Shown: in pieces, positions 1-8,556 of the stretch
Layout of the letters: the number at the start of each line of letters is the position of its first letter
Position numbering within the stretch: position 1 is the stretch's first letter
The notes under the pieces: generated by a model
The model's input: the letters and a program-made list of their open reading frames with translations, nothing else
Told to the model about the DNA's origin: nothing
Databases searched by the model: none
Translations under genes and position numbers: made by a program
Origin: Roseovarius sp.
Lineage (GTDB): Bacteria; Pseudomonadota; Alphaproteobacteria; Rhodobacterales; Rhodobacteraceae
Length of the DNA: 38,133 nucleotides
Direction: 5' to 3'
Assembly (NCBI GenBank): GCA_014359765.1
Contig: JACIYT010000019.1
Coordinates: forward strand, 1-38,133

Positions 1-312
1 ACGCGCGACGGCGGGCCGGTCAGCACCCGCTACTACCTCTCCTCCGCCCGCCTCACGCCCGAACGCTTCGCCCAGGCCGTCCGATCGCATTGGGCCATCG
101 AGAACAGCCTGCACTGGGTCCTCGATGTCACCTTTGACGAGGACCAGGCCCGAAACCGCGCCGATAACGGCCCCGAAAACCTCGCCATCCTCCGCCGCCT
201 TACCCTCAACCTCCTGCGAACCGCCCGCCCGAAACTCCCCATCTCGCGCAAAAGAAAGCGCTCCGGATGGTCCGACGCCTTCGCAAGATCCGTCATCGGT
301 CAAATGCGATAG
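1..312 (+). CDS. ISAs1-family transposase, C-terminal fragment
   Basis: An open frame runs from the first base to a TAG at 310-312 and encodes the last 103 residues of a DDE transposase. The stretch HWAIENSLHWVLDVTFDED is the typical C-terminal block of ISAs1/IS4-like transposases: it contains the acidic (E) region that, with two upstream aspartates, catalyses strand transfer. It is followed by the usual basic, leucine-rich tail. The start lies outside the window. The fragment itself has no frameshift, so it may be the end of an intact gene. Confidence 0.88.
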   Translation, partial: TRDGGPVSTRYYLSSARLTPERFAQAVRSHWAIENSLHWVLDVTFDEDQARNRADNGPENLAILRRLTLNLLRTARPKLPISRKRKRSGWSDAFARSVIGQMR

Positions 313-317
313 CCCTG
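1..317 (+). mobile_element. ISAs1-family insertion sequence, right (3') end, partial
   Basis: The element enters from outside the window and ends at about 317. Its right terminal repeat, read inward from the end, starts CAGGGCTATCGCATTTGA. This matches the left terminal repeat of the copy at 37929 (CAGGGGAATCGCATTTGA) at 16 of 18 positions. The transposase stop codon (310-312) lies inside the terminal repeat. Only about 80 bases separate this end from the coxD start, so the insertion could have removed or replaced the original upstream region of the cox cluster. Family assignment rests on the transposase tail and on recognition of the repeat. Confidence 0.85.
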
Positions 318-396
318 GTCGGGCCGCCGTGCGCCCTTGACCGCCGAGGCCCGGCGATGCAGATCTGGGGCGGGAAACAGCAAAGAGGCAGGGCAG

Positions 397-1305
397 GTGC
401 AAGCACCCAAATCCATCGACGGCGTGCAGACGATGCTGAGCGCGCAGGGCTATGTCTGCGGGCGCGCGCTCGGCACGGTGACCTATCTGGCACTGACGCT
501 GGGCCGCCCGCTCTTTCTCGAGGGCGAGGCCGGCACCGGCAAGACCGAGATCGCCAAGGCGCTTGCCCTCGCGCTGGGCCGCCGCCTGATCCGGCTCCAA
601 TGCTACGAGGGGCTCGACGCCGCGACCGCCGTTTACGAGTGGAACTTTGCCGAGCAGATGATCGCCATCCGCACCGCGGAGGCCGCAGGCGGGGTGGATC
701 GCACCCATCTCAAGGACGAGCTCTTCACCGAGGAATTCCTGATCGAGCGCCCGCTCTTGCAAGCGATGCGCCCGCAGCCGGGCGGCGCGCCGGTCCTGCT
801 CATCGACGAGATCGACCGCACCGACGAGCCGTTCGAGGCCTTCCTGCTGGAGGCGCTCAGCGACTACCAGGTGACGATCCCCGAGCTTGGCACCATCCGC
901 GCCCCCGAACCGCCCATCGTCATCCTGACCTCGAACCGCACCCGCGAGGTGCATGACGCGCTCAAGCGCCGCTGCCTCTATCACTGGGTGGACTACCCCG
1001 ATTTCGAGCGCGAGATCGCGATCTTGCAGGCGCGCGCGCCCGAGGCAGCCGAGACCCTCAGCCGCGAGGTGGTGGCCTTCGTGCAGCGGCTGCGCACCGA
1101 GGATCTCTTCAAGAAGCCGGGCGTGGCCGAGACGATCGACTGGGCCAAATGCCTGCTGGCGCTCGACGTGATCAGCCTCAGCCCCGAGGTGATCGCCGAT
1201 ACGCTCGGCGCGGTGCTGAAATACCAGGACGATATCGCCCGGATTCAGGGCTCGGAGGCCCGGCGCCTGCTGGAGGAGGCGCGCGCCGGGCTGGCGCCTG
1301 CGTGA
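397..1305 (+). CDS. coxD: MoxR-family AAA+ ATPase, CoxD-like
   Basis: A 302-residue AAA+ ATPase of the MoxR/CoxD type. Walker A is GEAGTGKT at residues 43-50 and Walker B is VLLIDEIDR near 133-141. A sensor-1-like TSNRTREV follows, with the arginine-rich DALKRRC block after it. CoxD proteins work with a VWA partner (CoxE, next gene) to mature the molybdenum centre of CO dehydrogenase-type enzymes, in particular insertion of sulfur and metal at the active site of apo-enzyme (family knowledge from Oligotropha). The GTG start at 397 was chosen because GAGG at 385-388 lies 8 bases upstream; an earlier TTG at 337 gives a non-conserved extension. It is the first gene of the cluster and sits directly behind an IS end. 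Confidence 0.85.
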   Translation: MQAPKSIDGVQTMLSAQGYVCGRALGTVTYLALTLGRPLFLEGEAGTGKTEIAKALALALGRRLIRLQCYEGLDAATAVYEWNFAEQMIAIRTAEAAGGVDRTHLKDELFTEEFLIERPLLQAMRPQPGGAPVLLIDEIDRTDEPFEAFLLEALSDYQVTIPELGTIRAPEPPIVILTSNRTREVHDALKRRCLYHWVDYPDFEREIAILQARAPEAAETLSREVVAFVQRLRTEDLFKKPGVAETIDWAKCLLALDVISLSPEVIADTLGAVLKYQDDIARIQGSEARRLLEEARAGLAPA

Positions 1306-1307
1306 TG

Positions 1308-1359
1308 CTTCATCTTTCGATAAATACTCTCGGGGGGTGCGGGGGGCAGACAGCCCCCC
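1308..1359 (-). repeat. Dispersed intergenic repeat, copy 1 (inverted orientation)
   Basis: Read on the minus strand this is a GC hairpin (GGGGGGC, 5-base loop, GCCCCCC at 1341-1359), then CCCCCCGAGAGTATTT and GAAAGATGAAG. The same layout recurs at 5202-5258 and 25312-25374. It fills almost the whole gap between coxD and coxE and is the most diverged of the three copies. Confidence 0.7.
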
Positions 1360-1369
1360 GCCGCGCGCC

Positions 1370-2632
1370 ATGACCGAATTCCCGTCGCTCGATCTGCCGG
1401 ACAATCCGCGCCTGACCCATAACATCGCGCATTTCGCGCGCGCGCTGCGCGCCGCCGGGTTGCCGGTCGGGCCGGGGCGGGTGATCGAGGCGGTGCGCGC
1501 GGTGGCTGCGGCGGGGTTCACCAGCCGGGCGGATTTCTTCCATGCGCTGCGCGCCACGCTGGTCACGCGGCCCGAGCATCTGACGGTCTTCGCGCAGATC
1601 TTCCGGCTCTACTGGCGCGATCCGCGCTACATGGAGCATATGATGGCGATGCTGCTGCCCGCCATTCGCGGCGTGCAGGAGGAGCGGCCGGCGCAGGCCG
1701 CCGAGAAGCGCGCGGCCGAGGCGTTGCTCGACGGGGTGGACCGCGCCCCGCCCGAGACCGGCACGCAGGAGGCGGGCGAGGAGACGGTGCTCGAGATCGA
1801 CGCGAGCGCCACCATGTCGCGCGAGGAGCGTCTGCGGCGGCTCGATTTCGAGCAGATGTCCACCGCCGAGATCGCCGAGGCGAAACGGATGCTGGCGCGG
1901 CTCACGCTGCCGGTGCGCCCGCTGCCATCGCGGCGCGGCATCAACGATCCCCACGGGCAGCGATTCGATGCGCGCGCCACGATCCGCGCGGCGCTGCGGC
2001 GGGGGGGCGAGATGCGCCGCCTGCACCGCAAGGCCTCGCGCGAGCACTGGCCCAACCTGGTGGTGCTTTGCGATATTTCCGGTTCCATGAGCCAGTATAG
2101 CCGGATGGTCCTGCATTTTCTCCATGCTGTCAGCAATCAGAAGGGTGCGGGCTGGGCAAAGGTCCATGCCTTCACCTTTGGCACGCGGCTGACCAATATC
2201 ACCCGCCACCTGGCCACGCGCGACGTGGACGCGGCGCTGGCCGCCGCCGGGCAGCAGGCGCAGGATTGGGAGGGAGGCACGCGGATCGGGGCCTGTCTGC
2301 ATGATTTCAACCGCGACTGGTCGCGCCGGGTGATGGGGGGCGGCGCGGTGGTTCTGCTGATCACCGACGGGCTCGACCGCGAGGAGGCGGGGCAACTGGG
2401 CCACGAGATGGAGCGGCTGCATCTTTCGGCGCGGCGGCTGATCTGGCTCAACCCGCTCTTGCGCTGGGAGGGGTTCGCGCCCAGGGCCCAGGGCATCCGC
2501 GCCATGCTGCCGCATGTCGATGCCTTGCGCGCGGGCCATTCCATCGCCACGCTGGAGGCGCTGGCCGAGGCGCTCTCGCGCCGCGAGGATGGTGGCGAGC
2601 GGGCGCGGCTGATGGCGGCGATGGGGGGATGA
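1370..2632 (+). CDS. coxE: VWA-domain protein, CoxE-like
   Basis: A 420-residue protein with a C-terminal von Willebrand factor A domain. The metal-ion-dependent adhesion motif is DISGS at residues 235-239 (DxSxS), with a later LLITDGLD. Such CoxE proteins pair with a MoxR ATPase (CoxD, upstream) as a chelatase-like machine that matures molybdenum hydroxylases. The N-terminal half is the conserved CoxE region, rich in Arg and Ala. The ATG at 1370 was chosen over an upstream start because the TEFPSLDLPDNPRL start is typical. The gene overlaps the XdhC-like gene by ATGA at 2629-2632, which indicates translational coupling. Confidence 0.85.
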   Translation: MTEFPSLDLPDNPRLTHNIAHFARALRAAGLPVGPGRVIEAVRAVAAAGFTSRADFFHALRATLVTRPEHLTVFAQIFRLYWRDPRYMEHMMAMLLPAIRGVQEERPAQAAEKRAAEALLDGVDRAPPETGTQEAGEETVLEIDASATMSREERLRRLDFEQMSTAEIAEAKRMLARLTLPVRPLPSRRGINDPHGQRFDARATIRAALRRGGEMRRLHRKASREHWPNLVVLCDISGSMSQYSRMVLHFLHAVSNQKGAGWAKVHAFTFGTRLTNITRHLATRDVDAALAAAGQQAQDWEGGTRIGACLHDFNRDWSRRVMGGGAVVLLITDGLDREEAGQLGHEMERLHLSARRLIWLNPLLRWEGFAPRAQGIRAMLPHVDALRAGHSIATLEALAEALSRREDGGERARLMAAMGG

Positions 2633-3594
2633 TGGAACGGTTCGACGACATACCCGAGACGGCGCTCGGCTGGCATCGGGCGGGCAAGGGGGCGGCGCTG
2701 GCCACGGTGGTCGAGACCTGGGGCAGCGCGCCGCGCCGGGTGGGCAGCCAATTGGCGATTTCGGGCGCGGGCGAGATCGCGGGCTCGGTCTCGGGCGGCT
2801 GCGTGGAGGGCGCGGTGGTGGTCGAGGCGCTCGACGCGATCGAGGCGGGGCGCTCGGTCATGCTCGAATACGGCGTGTCGGACGGCGATGCCTTTGCCGT
2901 CGGCCTCGCCTGTGGCGGCACGATCCGGGTGCTGGTGGAGCCGGTGGGCCGCGTGATGCCCGAGGCGCTGCTCGCGGATCTGGTGGCGGCGCGGGCGGCG
3001 CGCGAGGCCGTGGCCTATGTCACCGGGCCGGGGGGGCGGCGGCTGGAGCGGGCGGGGCACGAGGACCGCTTTCGCATGGATCGCTCGGGGTTCGAGGAGG
3101 ATGGAGAGACCTTCGTGGCCATTCACAACCCGCCCCTGCGCCTCATCGTCGTGGGCGCGGTGCATATCGCGCAAGCCCTGGTGCCGATGGCGCGCATCGC
3201 GGGCCATGACCCGGTGGTGATCGACCCGCGCGAGAGCTTTGCCAGCGCGGCGCGGTTTCCGGGCACGCGGCTGATGCATGACTGGCCCGACGAGGCGGTG
3301 GCCGCGCTCGGGCTGGACGCGCGCACGGGCCTCGTGCTGCTGACGCATGATCCCAAGCTGGACGATCCGGCGCTGATGGCAGCACTCCGCTCGGACGTGT
3401 TCTATATCGGTGCGCTCGGCTCGACCCGGACCCATGCCAGGCGGGTGGAGCGGCTGCGCGCGGCGGGGTTTTCGGAGGCCGAGATCGGGCGCATTCACGG
3501 GCCTGTCGGCCTCGATATCGGGGCGGCGGGACCGGCGGAGCTCGCGGTCAGCATCCTGGCCGAGATGACCCGGGTGCTGAGGCAGGGCGCGTGA
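2629..3594 (+). CDS. coxF: XdhC/CoxF-family molybdenum hydroxylase maturation protein
   Basis: A 321-residue XdhC-family protein. The N-terminal XdhC domain has the SGGCVEGAV motif (about residues 54-62) and an LACGGTIRVLVEP block. The C-terminal Rossmann half begins at IVVGAVHIAQAL and contains YIGALGSTRTHARR. XdhC proteins bind the molybdenum cofactor, promote its sulfuration and insert it into xanthine dehydrogenase-type enzymes. In cox clusters the homologues are CoxF and CoxI. The start overlaps the end of coxE (ATGA) and the end overlaps the next gene (GTGA at 3591-3594), so the genes form one tight operon. Which cox letter fits best is uncertain; the family call is firm. Confidence 0.82.
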   Translation: MMERFDDIPETALGWHRAGKGAALATVVETWGSAPRRVGSQLAISGAGEIAGSVSGGCVEGAVVVEALDAIEAGRSVMLEYGVSDGDAFAVGLACGGTIRVLVEPVGRVMPEALLADLVAARAAREAVAYVTGPGGRRLERAGHEDRFRMDRSGFEEDGETFVAIHNPPLRLIVVGAVHIAQALVPMARIAGHDPVVIDPRESFASAARFPGTRLMHDWPDEAVAALGLDARTGLVLLTHDPKLDDPALMAALRSDVFYIGALGSTRTHARRVERLRAAGFSEAEIGRIHGPVGLDIGAAGPAELAVSILAEMTRVLRQGA

Positions 3595-4583
3595 AATTCG
3601 GGCCCGTGCCGCTCGAAGAGGCGGAGGGCGCGATCCTTGCCCATTCCGAGCGGGTGGCCTCGGGGCGGCTGCGCAAGGGGGTGGTGCTGGGGGCGGCGGA
3701 AATCGCGGCGCTGCGGGCGGCGGGATATGCGCGCGTCACGGTGGCGCGGCTGGAGGAGGGCGATCTGCACGAGGATGCGGCGGCGCGCGTTGTTGCGCGC
3801 GCGCTGGCGGAGGGGGCGGCGGGGATCACGCTGTCGGAGCCCTTCACGGGGCGGGTGAACCTGATCGCGGCCAGGCCCGGCGTGGTCACGCTCGACCGGG
3901 ACGCCATCAATGCCGCCAATGCGGTCGATCCGATGATCACCGTGGCCACGGTCGCGCCCTTTCATCAGATCCGCGCGGGCGGCATGGCGGCCACGGTCAA
4001 GATCATCGCCTATGGCGTGGCGGGCGCGCTGGCCCGGCGCGCGGCGGCGGCGGCGCGCGGCGCGCTGCGCCTCGCGGTGCCGGTCCATGCCACGGCGAGC
4101 CTGATCCTGACCGGGGCGGAGGCGGGGCCGGGTGACAAGGGGATCGCGGCGGTGGCGGCGCGGGTCGAGGCGCTCGGCATGGAACTCATCGAGACGATTG
4201 CCGCTGCGCATGAGGAGGCGCCGCTGGCGCGGGCCATCGCCTCGGCGCGGGGCGCGATCGTGCTCATCCTCACCGCCTCGGCCACCTCGGATCCGCGCGA
4301 TACCGCGCCTGCGGCATTGCGACGCGCGGGCGGGCGGCTCATCCGGTTCGGGATGCCGGTCGATCCCGGCAACCTGCTGTTTCTGGGCGAGATCGGCGCG
4401 CGGCCGGTGATCGGCCTGCCGGGCAGCGCGCGCAGCCCCGTGCTGCACGGCGCGGACTGGGTTCTGGCGCGGGTGGCCTGCGGGTTGCCCTGCGGCGCGG
4501 CGGAGATCGCGGGCATGGGGGTGGGGGGGCTGCTCAAGGAAATTCCGACGCGCCCCCAGCCCCGGCGCGGCCCGCGTGCCTGA
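3591..4583 (+). CDS. Molybdopterin-binding MoeA/MoCF-like protein
   Basis: A 330-residue protein that I recognise as a molybdopterin-binding (MoCF-type) protein often found beside xanthine dehydrogenase-type genes. The N-terminus (FGPVPLEEAEGAILAHS) resembles the start of MoeA. The C-terminal half holds the MoCF-like core, with ILTGAEAGPGDKG-type and PGSARSPV motifs. It lacks the full multi-domain length of MoeA (about 400 residues), so it is probably a dedicated cofactor-handling protein and not the housekeeping molybdotransferase. It starts with GTG overlapping the stop of the XdhC gene (GTGA). Its position inside the operon suggests a role in loading cofactor into the S-L-M enzyme; that role is inference. 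Confidence 0.72.
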   Translation: MKFGPVPLEEAEGAILAHSERVASGRLRKGVVLGAAEIAALRAAGYARVTVARLEEGDLHEDAAARVVARALAEGAAGITLSEPFTGRVNLIAARPGVVTLDRDAINAANAVDPMITVATVAPFHQIRAGGMAATVKIIAYGVAGALARRAAAAARGALRLAVPVHATASLILTGAEAGPGDKGIAAVAARVEALGMELIETIAAAHEEAPLARAIASARGAIVLILTASATSDPRDTAPAALRRAGGRLIRFGMPVDPGNLLFLGEIGARPVIGLPGSARSPVLHGADWVLARVACGLPCGAAEIAGMGVGGLLKEIPTRPQPRRGPRA

Positions 4584-4706
4584 AACCCCGCGCCTGGAAC
4601 AAAGAACGGGGTTCTCAGAACGGGGCTCCCATGCTTTAGTCGCGGGTGACAGCCGGGGCGTTTGTGCTAGGAACCGGGTGACGTCACGATAATTTGGGAG
4701 GAGCCA
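4584..4706 (+). promoter_or_regulatory. Likely promoter/operator region of coxSLM
   Basis: This is the one real gap before the structural genes. It contains a tandem 14-base repeat (GAACGGGGTTCTCA at 4604-4617, GAACGGGGCTCCCA at 4618-4631, 12 of 14 identical). AACCCCG at 4584-4590 can pair with CGGGGTT at 4607-4613. A perfect 8-base palindrome, TGACGTCA, lies at 4679-4686. A possible promoter is GTGACA, 16 bases, TAGGAA. The ribosome-binding site GGGAGGAG precedes coxS. The assignment as a regulatory region is inference. Confidence 0.45.
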
Positions 4707-5192
<486 letters not shown>

Positions 5193-5201
5193 CAGAGCAA
5201 T

Positions 5202-5258
5202 GGGGGCGCTGCCCCCGCGCCTGCGGCGCTCCCCCGGAGTATTTCGGGAAAGATGAAG
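5202..5258 (+). repeat. Dispersed intergenic repeat, copy 2
   Basis: Hairpin GGGGGC-gct-GCCCCC (5202-5216), a short GC linker, then CCCCCGGAGTATTTCGGG and AAAGATGAAG. It sits between the small and large subunit genes on the coding strand, so it will be transcribed within the operon, where the hairpin could cause attenuation or act as an mRNA processing or stability site. It is nearly identical in its tail to copy 3 at 25312. Confidence 0.75.
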
Positions 5259-5311
5259 CGCCGCGGCTGAGAGCGGGGGCAACCCCGAGGGATTTGAGAG
5301 AGGACAAGGAC

Positions 5312-7675
5312 ATGCCGAAGGATGGAGGCATTGGCGCAGCGACCCCGCGGCGCGAGGACGTGCGGTTTCTGACCGGCACGGGCAACTATACCGATGACAT
5401 CAACCTGCGTGGGCAGGCCTATGTGTATTTCCTGCGCTCGGATGTGGCGCATGGGCGGCTCAACAAGGTCGATACCAGCGCGGCCGAGGCCATGCCCGGC
5501 GTGCTACGAGTCTTTACCGGCGAGGATTTCGTCGAGGTGGGGGGCATTCCCTGCGGCTGGCAGGTGACCGACCGGTTCGGCCAGCCGATGCAGGAGCCGC
5601 GCCACCCGGTGCTGGCCCATGGCAAGGTGCGCCATGTCGGCGATCCGATCGCCGCGGTGGTGGCCGAGACGCGCGAGCAGGCGCGCGATGCCGCCGAGGC
5701 GATCGAGCTCGATATCGAGGAATTGCCGGCGGTCGTGGACATGAAGGCGGCGCTCGTCGAGGGCGCGCCGAAGGTGCATGACGATCTGACCTCGAACCTC
5801 TGCTATGACTGGGGTTTCGTCGAGGAGAACAAGGCCGCCGTCGATGAGGCGTTCCAGAAGGCCGCCCATGTCACCACGCTGGAGCTGGTGAACAACCGGC
5901 TCATCGCCAACCCGATGGAGCCGCGCGTGGCGGTGGGCGATTACAACCGCGCGACGGGTGATTCGACCCTCTACACCACCAGCCAGAACCCGCATGTGAT
6001 CCGTCTCCTGATGGGGGCCTTCGTTCTCGGCATCCCCGAGCACAAGCTGCGCGTGGTGGCGCCCGATGTCGGCGGGGGCTTCGGTTCCAAGATCTATCAC
6101 TATGCCGAGGAGGCGTTCTGCACCTTTGCCGCGCGCGCGCTCAACCGTCCGGTCAAGTGGACCTCGAGCCGGTCGGAGGCGTTCATGTCGGACGCCCATG
6201 GCCGCGACCATGTGACGAAGATCGAACTGGCGCTCGATGCGGAGAACAACTTTACCGCCCTGCGCACCGAGACCTACGCCAATATGGGGGCGTATCTGTC
6301 GACCTTCGCGCCGTCGATCCCGACCTGGCTGCACGGCACGCTGATGGCGGGCAATTACAAGACCCCGCTCATCTATGTGAACGTCAAGGCGGTGTTCACC
6401 AATACCGTGCCGGTCGATGCCTATCGCGGAGCGGGGCGGCCGGAGGCGACCTATCAGCTCGAGCGGGTGATCGACAAGGCCGCGCGCGAGCTGGGCGTCG
6501 ATCCGATCGCGCTGCGGCGGCAGAACTTCATCACCGAGTTTCCCTATGCCACGCCGGTCGCGGTGGAATATGATACCGGCGACTATCACGCCACGATGGA
6601 CAAGCTCGAGGAGATCGCCGATCTCAAGGGCTTTGCCGCGCGGCGCAAGGAAAGCGAGGCGAAGGGCAAGCTGCGCGGTCTGGGCGTCAACTGCTATATC
6701 GAGGCCTGCGGCATCGCGCCGTCGAACCTCGTGGGGCAGCTGGGGGCGCGCGCGGGGCTTTACGAGAGCGCCACGGTGCGCGTCAATGCCACCGGCGGCA
6801 TCACCGTGATGACCGGCAGCCACAGTCACGGTCAGGGCCACGAGACGAGCTTTGCCCAGGTGGTCGCCGACATGATCGGGATCGGTGCCGACCAGGTCGA
6901 GATCGTCCACGGCGACACCGCCAATACCCCGATGGGCATGGGCACCTATGGCTCGCGCAGCCTCGCGGTCGGTGGCTCGGCCATGGTGCGCGCCACCGAG
7001 AAGATCATCAGCAAGGCGAAGAAGATCGCCGCGCATCTGATGGAGGCCGCCGAGGGCGATATCGAGCTCAAGGATGGCAAATTCAGCGTCGCGGGCACCG
7101 ATAAATCCGTGGCCTGGGGCGATGTCACGCTGGCCGCCTATGTGCCGCACAACTATCCGCTCGCCGATCTGGAGCCGGGGCTGGAGGAGACGGCGTTCTA
7201 TGATCCGTCGAACTTTACCTATCCTTCGGGGGCCTATGCCTGTGAGGTGGAGGTCGATCCCGAGACCGGTCGTGTCACCATCGAGCGGTTCGCGGCGGCG
7301 GATGATTTCGGCAATATCGTCAACCCGATGATCGTCTCGGGGCAGGTGCATGGCGGGATCGGGCAGGGAATCGGGCAGGCGCTGCTCGAGGGCTGCGCCT
7401 ATGACGAGAACGGCCAGCTCCTGACCGGCAGCTTCATGGATTACGCCATGCCGCGCGCCAGCGATGTGCCGTTCTTCACGGTCGATCATTCCTGCGCGAC
7501 GCCCTGCACCCACAATCCGCTGGGCGTGAAGGGCTGTGGCGAGGCGGGGGCGATCGGCTCGCCGCCGGCCGTGGTCAACGCGGTGGTGGATGCGCTGCGT
7601 TCGGCGGGCAAGGACATCACCCATATCGACATGCCGCTCACGCCTGCGCGTGTCTGGGCGGCGATGCAGGGCTGA
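5312..7675 (+). CDS. coxL: Molybdenum hydroxylase large subunit, form II CoxL-like
   Basis: A 787-residue molybdopterin-binding subunit of the xanthine oxidase/CO dehydrogenase family. Motifs in order are GGGFGSK (near 253-259), AYRGAGR (370-376), the cofactor-binding GQGHE (507-511), and GCGEAG (744-749) with the likely catalytic Glu747. The AYRGAGR active-site loop is that of form II CoxL. True high-affinity CO dehydrogenases (form I) carry AYRCSFR with the copper-ligating cysteine, which is absent here. The natural substrate may therefore be CO, an aldehyde or a heterocycle. The ATG at 5312 was chosen because the conserved [10 protein letters not shown] block follows; the frame stays open upstream, but that stretch only shadows coxS. 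Confidence 0.9.
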   Translation: MPKDGGIGAATPRREDVRFLTGTGNYTDDINLRGQAYVYFLRSDVAHGRLNKVDTSAAEAMPGVLRVFTGEDFVEVGGIPCGWQVTDRFGQPMQEPRHPVLAHGKVRHVGDPIAAVVAETREQARDAAEAIELDIEELPAVVDMKAALVEGAPKVHDDLTSNLCYDWGFVEENKAAVDEAFQKAAHVTTLELVNNRLIANPMEPRVAVGDYNRATGDSTLYTTSQNPHVIRLLMGAFVLGIPEHKLRVVAPDVGGGFGSKIYHYAEEAFCTFAARALNRPVKWTSSRSEAFMSDAHGRDHVTKIELALDAENNFTALRTETYANMGAYLSTFAPSIPTWLHGTLMAGNYKTPLIYVNVKAVFTNTVPVDAYRGAGRPEATYQLERVIDKAARELGVDPIALRRQNFITEFPYATPVAVEYDTGDYHATMDKLEEIADLKGFAARRKESEAKGKLRGLGVNCYIEACGIAPSNLVGQLGARAGLYESATVRVNATGGITVMTGSHSHGQGHETSFAQVVADMIGIGADQVEIVHGDTANTPMGMGTYGSRSLAVGGSAMVRATEKIISKAKKIAAHLMEAAEGDIELKDGKFSVAGTDKSVAWGDVTLAAYVPHNYPLADLEPGLEETAFYDPSNFTYPSGAYACEVEVDPETGRVTIERFAAADDFGNIVNPMIVSGQVHGGIGQGIGQALLEGCAYDENGQLLTGSFMDYAMPRASDVPFFTVDHSCATPCTHNPLGVKGCGEAGAIGSPPAVVNAVVDALRSAGKDITHIDMPLTPARVWAAMQG

Positions 7676-7688
7676 GGGAGGATTACCC

Positions 7689-8477
7689 ATGTATGCATTC
7701 GAGATTGACCGGCCCGCGACGCTGGCCGATGCGATCACGGCGCTTGGCGCCGAGGAGGCGCAGGCGCTGGGCGGTGGGCAGACGCTCATCCCCGCGCTGA
7801 AGCAGCGGCTGGCCGCGCCCGCGCGGCTGGTGGCGCTGTCGGGCGTGGCCGAAATCAAGGGCATCCGCACCGGCGCGGATGGTGCGCTGTGCATCGGTGG
7901 CGGCACCACCCATGCCGAGGTGGCGGCGGGGGCGGGGGCCTATCCGGCGCTGGCCGCCCTTGCTGCGCGGATCGGCGATCCGGCGGTGCGCAATCGCGGC
8001 ACGATCGGCGGCAGCCTCGCCAATAACGACCCCTCCGCCTGCTATCCGGCGGCGGTGCTTGCCTCCGGCGCGACGGTGGTGACGACCAACCGCGAGATTG
8101 CGGCGGATGACTTCTTCGAGGGGATGTTCACCACCACGCTCGAGGATGGCGAGATCATCACCGAGGTGCGGTTCCCGGTGCCCGAGAAGGCCAATTACCA
8201 GAAGTTCGAGCAGCCCGCGTCGCGTTTTGCGCTGGTGGGCGTGTTCGTGGCGAAATACGCCGATGGCGTGCGGGTGGCGGTCACCGGCGCGTCGGAGGAT
8301 GGCGTGTTTCGCTGGTCCGAGGCCGAGGCGGCGCTGTCGAAGGATTTCGCGCCCGGCGCGCTCGAGGGGCTGAGCCTCTCGGGGGAGGGCATGATTTCCG
8401 ATCTGCACGGTTCGGGCGATTACCGCGCGCATCTGGTCGCGGTGATGACGCGCCGCGCGGTGGCGGCCGCGGGCTAG
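7689..8477 (+). CDS. coxM: Molybdenum hydroxylase medium subunit, FAD protein (CoxM-like)
   Basis: A 262-residue flavoprotein of the CO dehydrogenase medium-subunit family. The two FAD pyrophosphate-binding motifs are visible: GGGQTLIP at about 28-35 and [14 protein letters not shown] at 105-118. It takes electrons from the [2Fe-2S] subunit and passes them to the external acceptor. The ATG at 7689 lies 13 bases behind the coxL stop, with GAGGGAGG just upstream. It is the last gene of the operon and is followed within 20 bases by a strong terminator. Length is slightly short of the usual 285-290 residues, with the loss at the C-terminal end, which is not unusual in form II enzymes. Confidence 0.88.
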   Translation: MYAFEIDRPATLADAITALGAEEAQALGGGQTLIPALKQRLAAPARLVALSGVAEIKGIRTGADGALCIGGGTTHAEVAAGAGAYPALAALAARIGDPAVRNRGTIGGSLANNDPSACYPAAVLASGATVVTTNREIAADDFFEGMFTTTLEDGEIITEVRFPVPEKANYQKFEQPASRFALVGVFVAKYADGVRVAVTGASEDGVFRWSEAEAALSKDFAPGALEGLSLSGEGMISDLHGSGDYRAHLVAVMTRRAVAAAG

Positions 8478-8495
8478 GCACCGGCCGGGACAGGA

Positions 8496-8535
8496 GGGGT
8501 CGCGTTTCCCGTCAGGGGAGGCGCGGCCCCTTTTT
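8496..8535 (+). terminator. Rho-independent terminator of the cox operon
   Basis: GGGGTCGCG pairs with CGCGGCCCC (one G-T wobble), with inner CCC/GGG pairing, then TTTTT at 8531-8535. It lies between convergent genes, so it may also slow transcription coming from the amidase gene on the minus strand. Confidence 0.8.
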
Positions 8536-8556
8536 CATGGCTTTTTCATGGGTGGT

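Noticed and set aside
5312..7675. A form I (proven CO-oxidising) CoxL
   Set aside because: The active-site loop reads AYRGAGR and not AYRCSFR.
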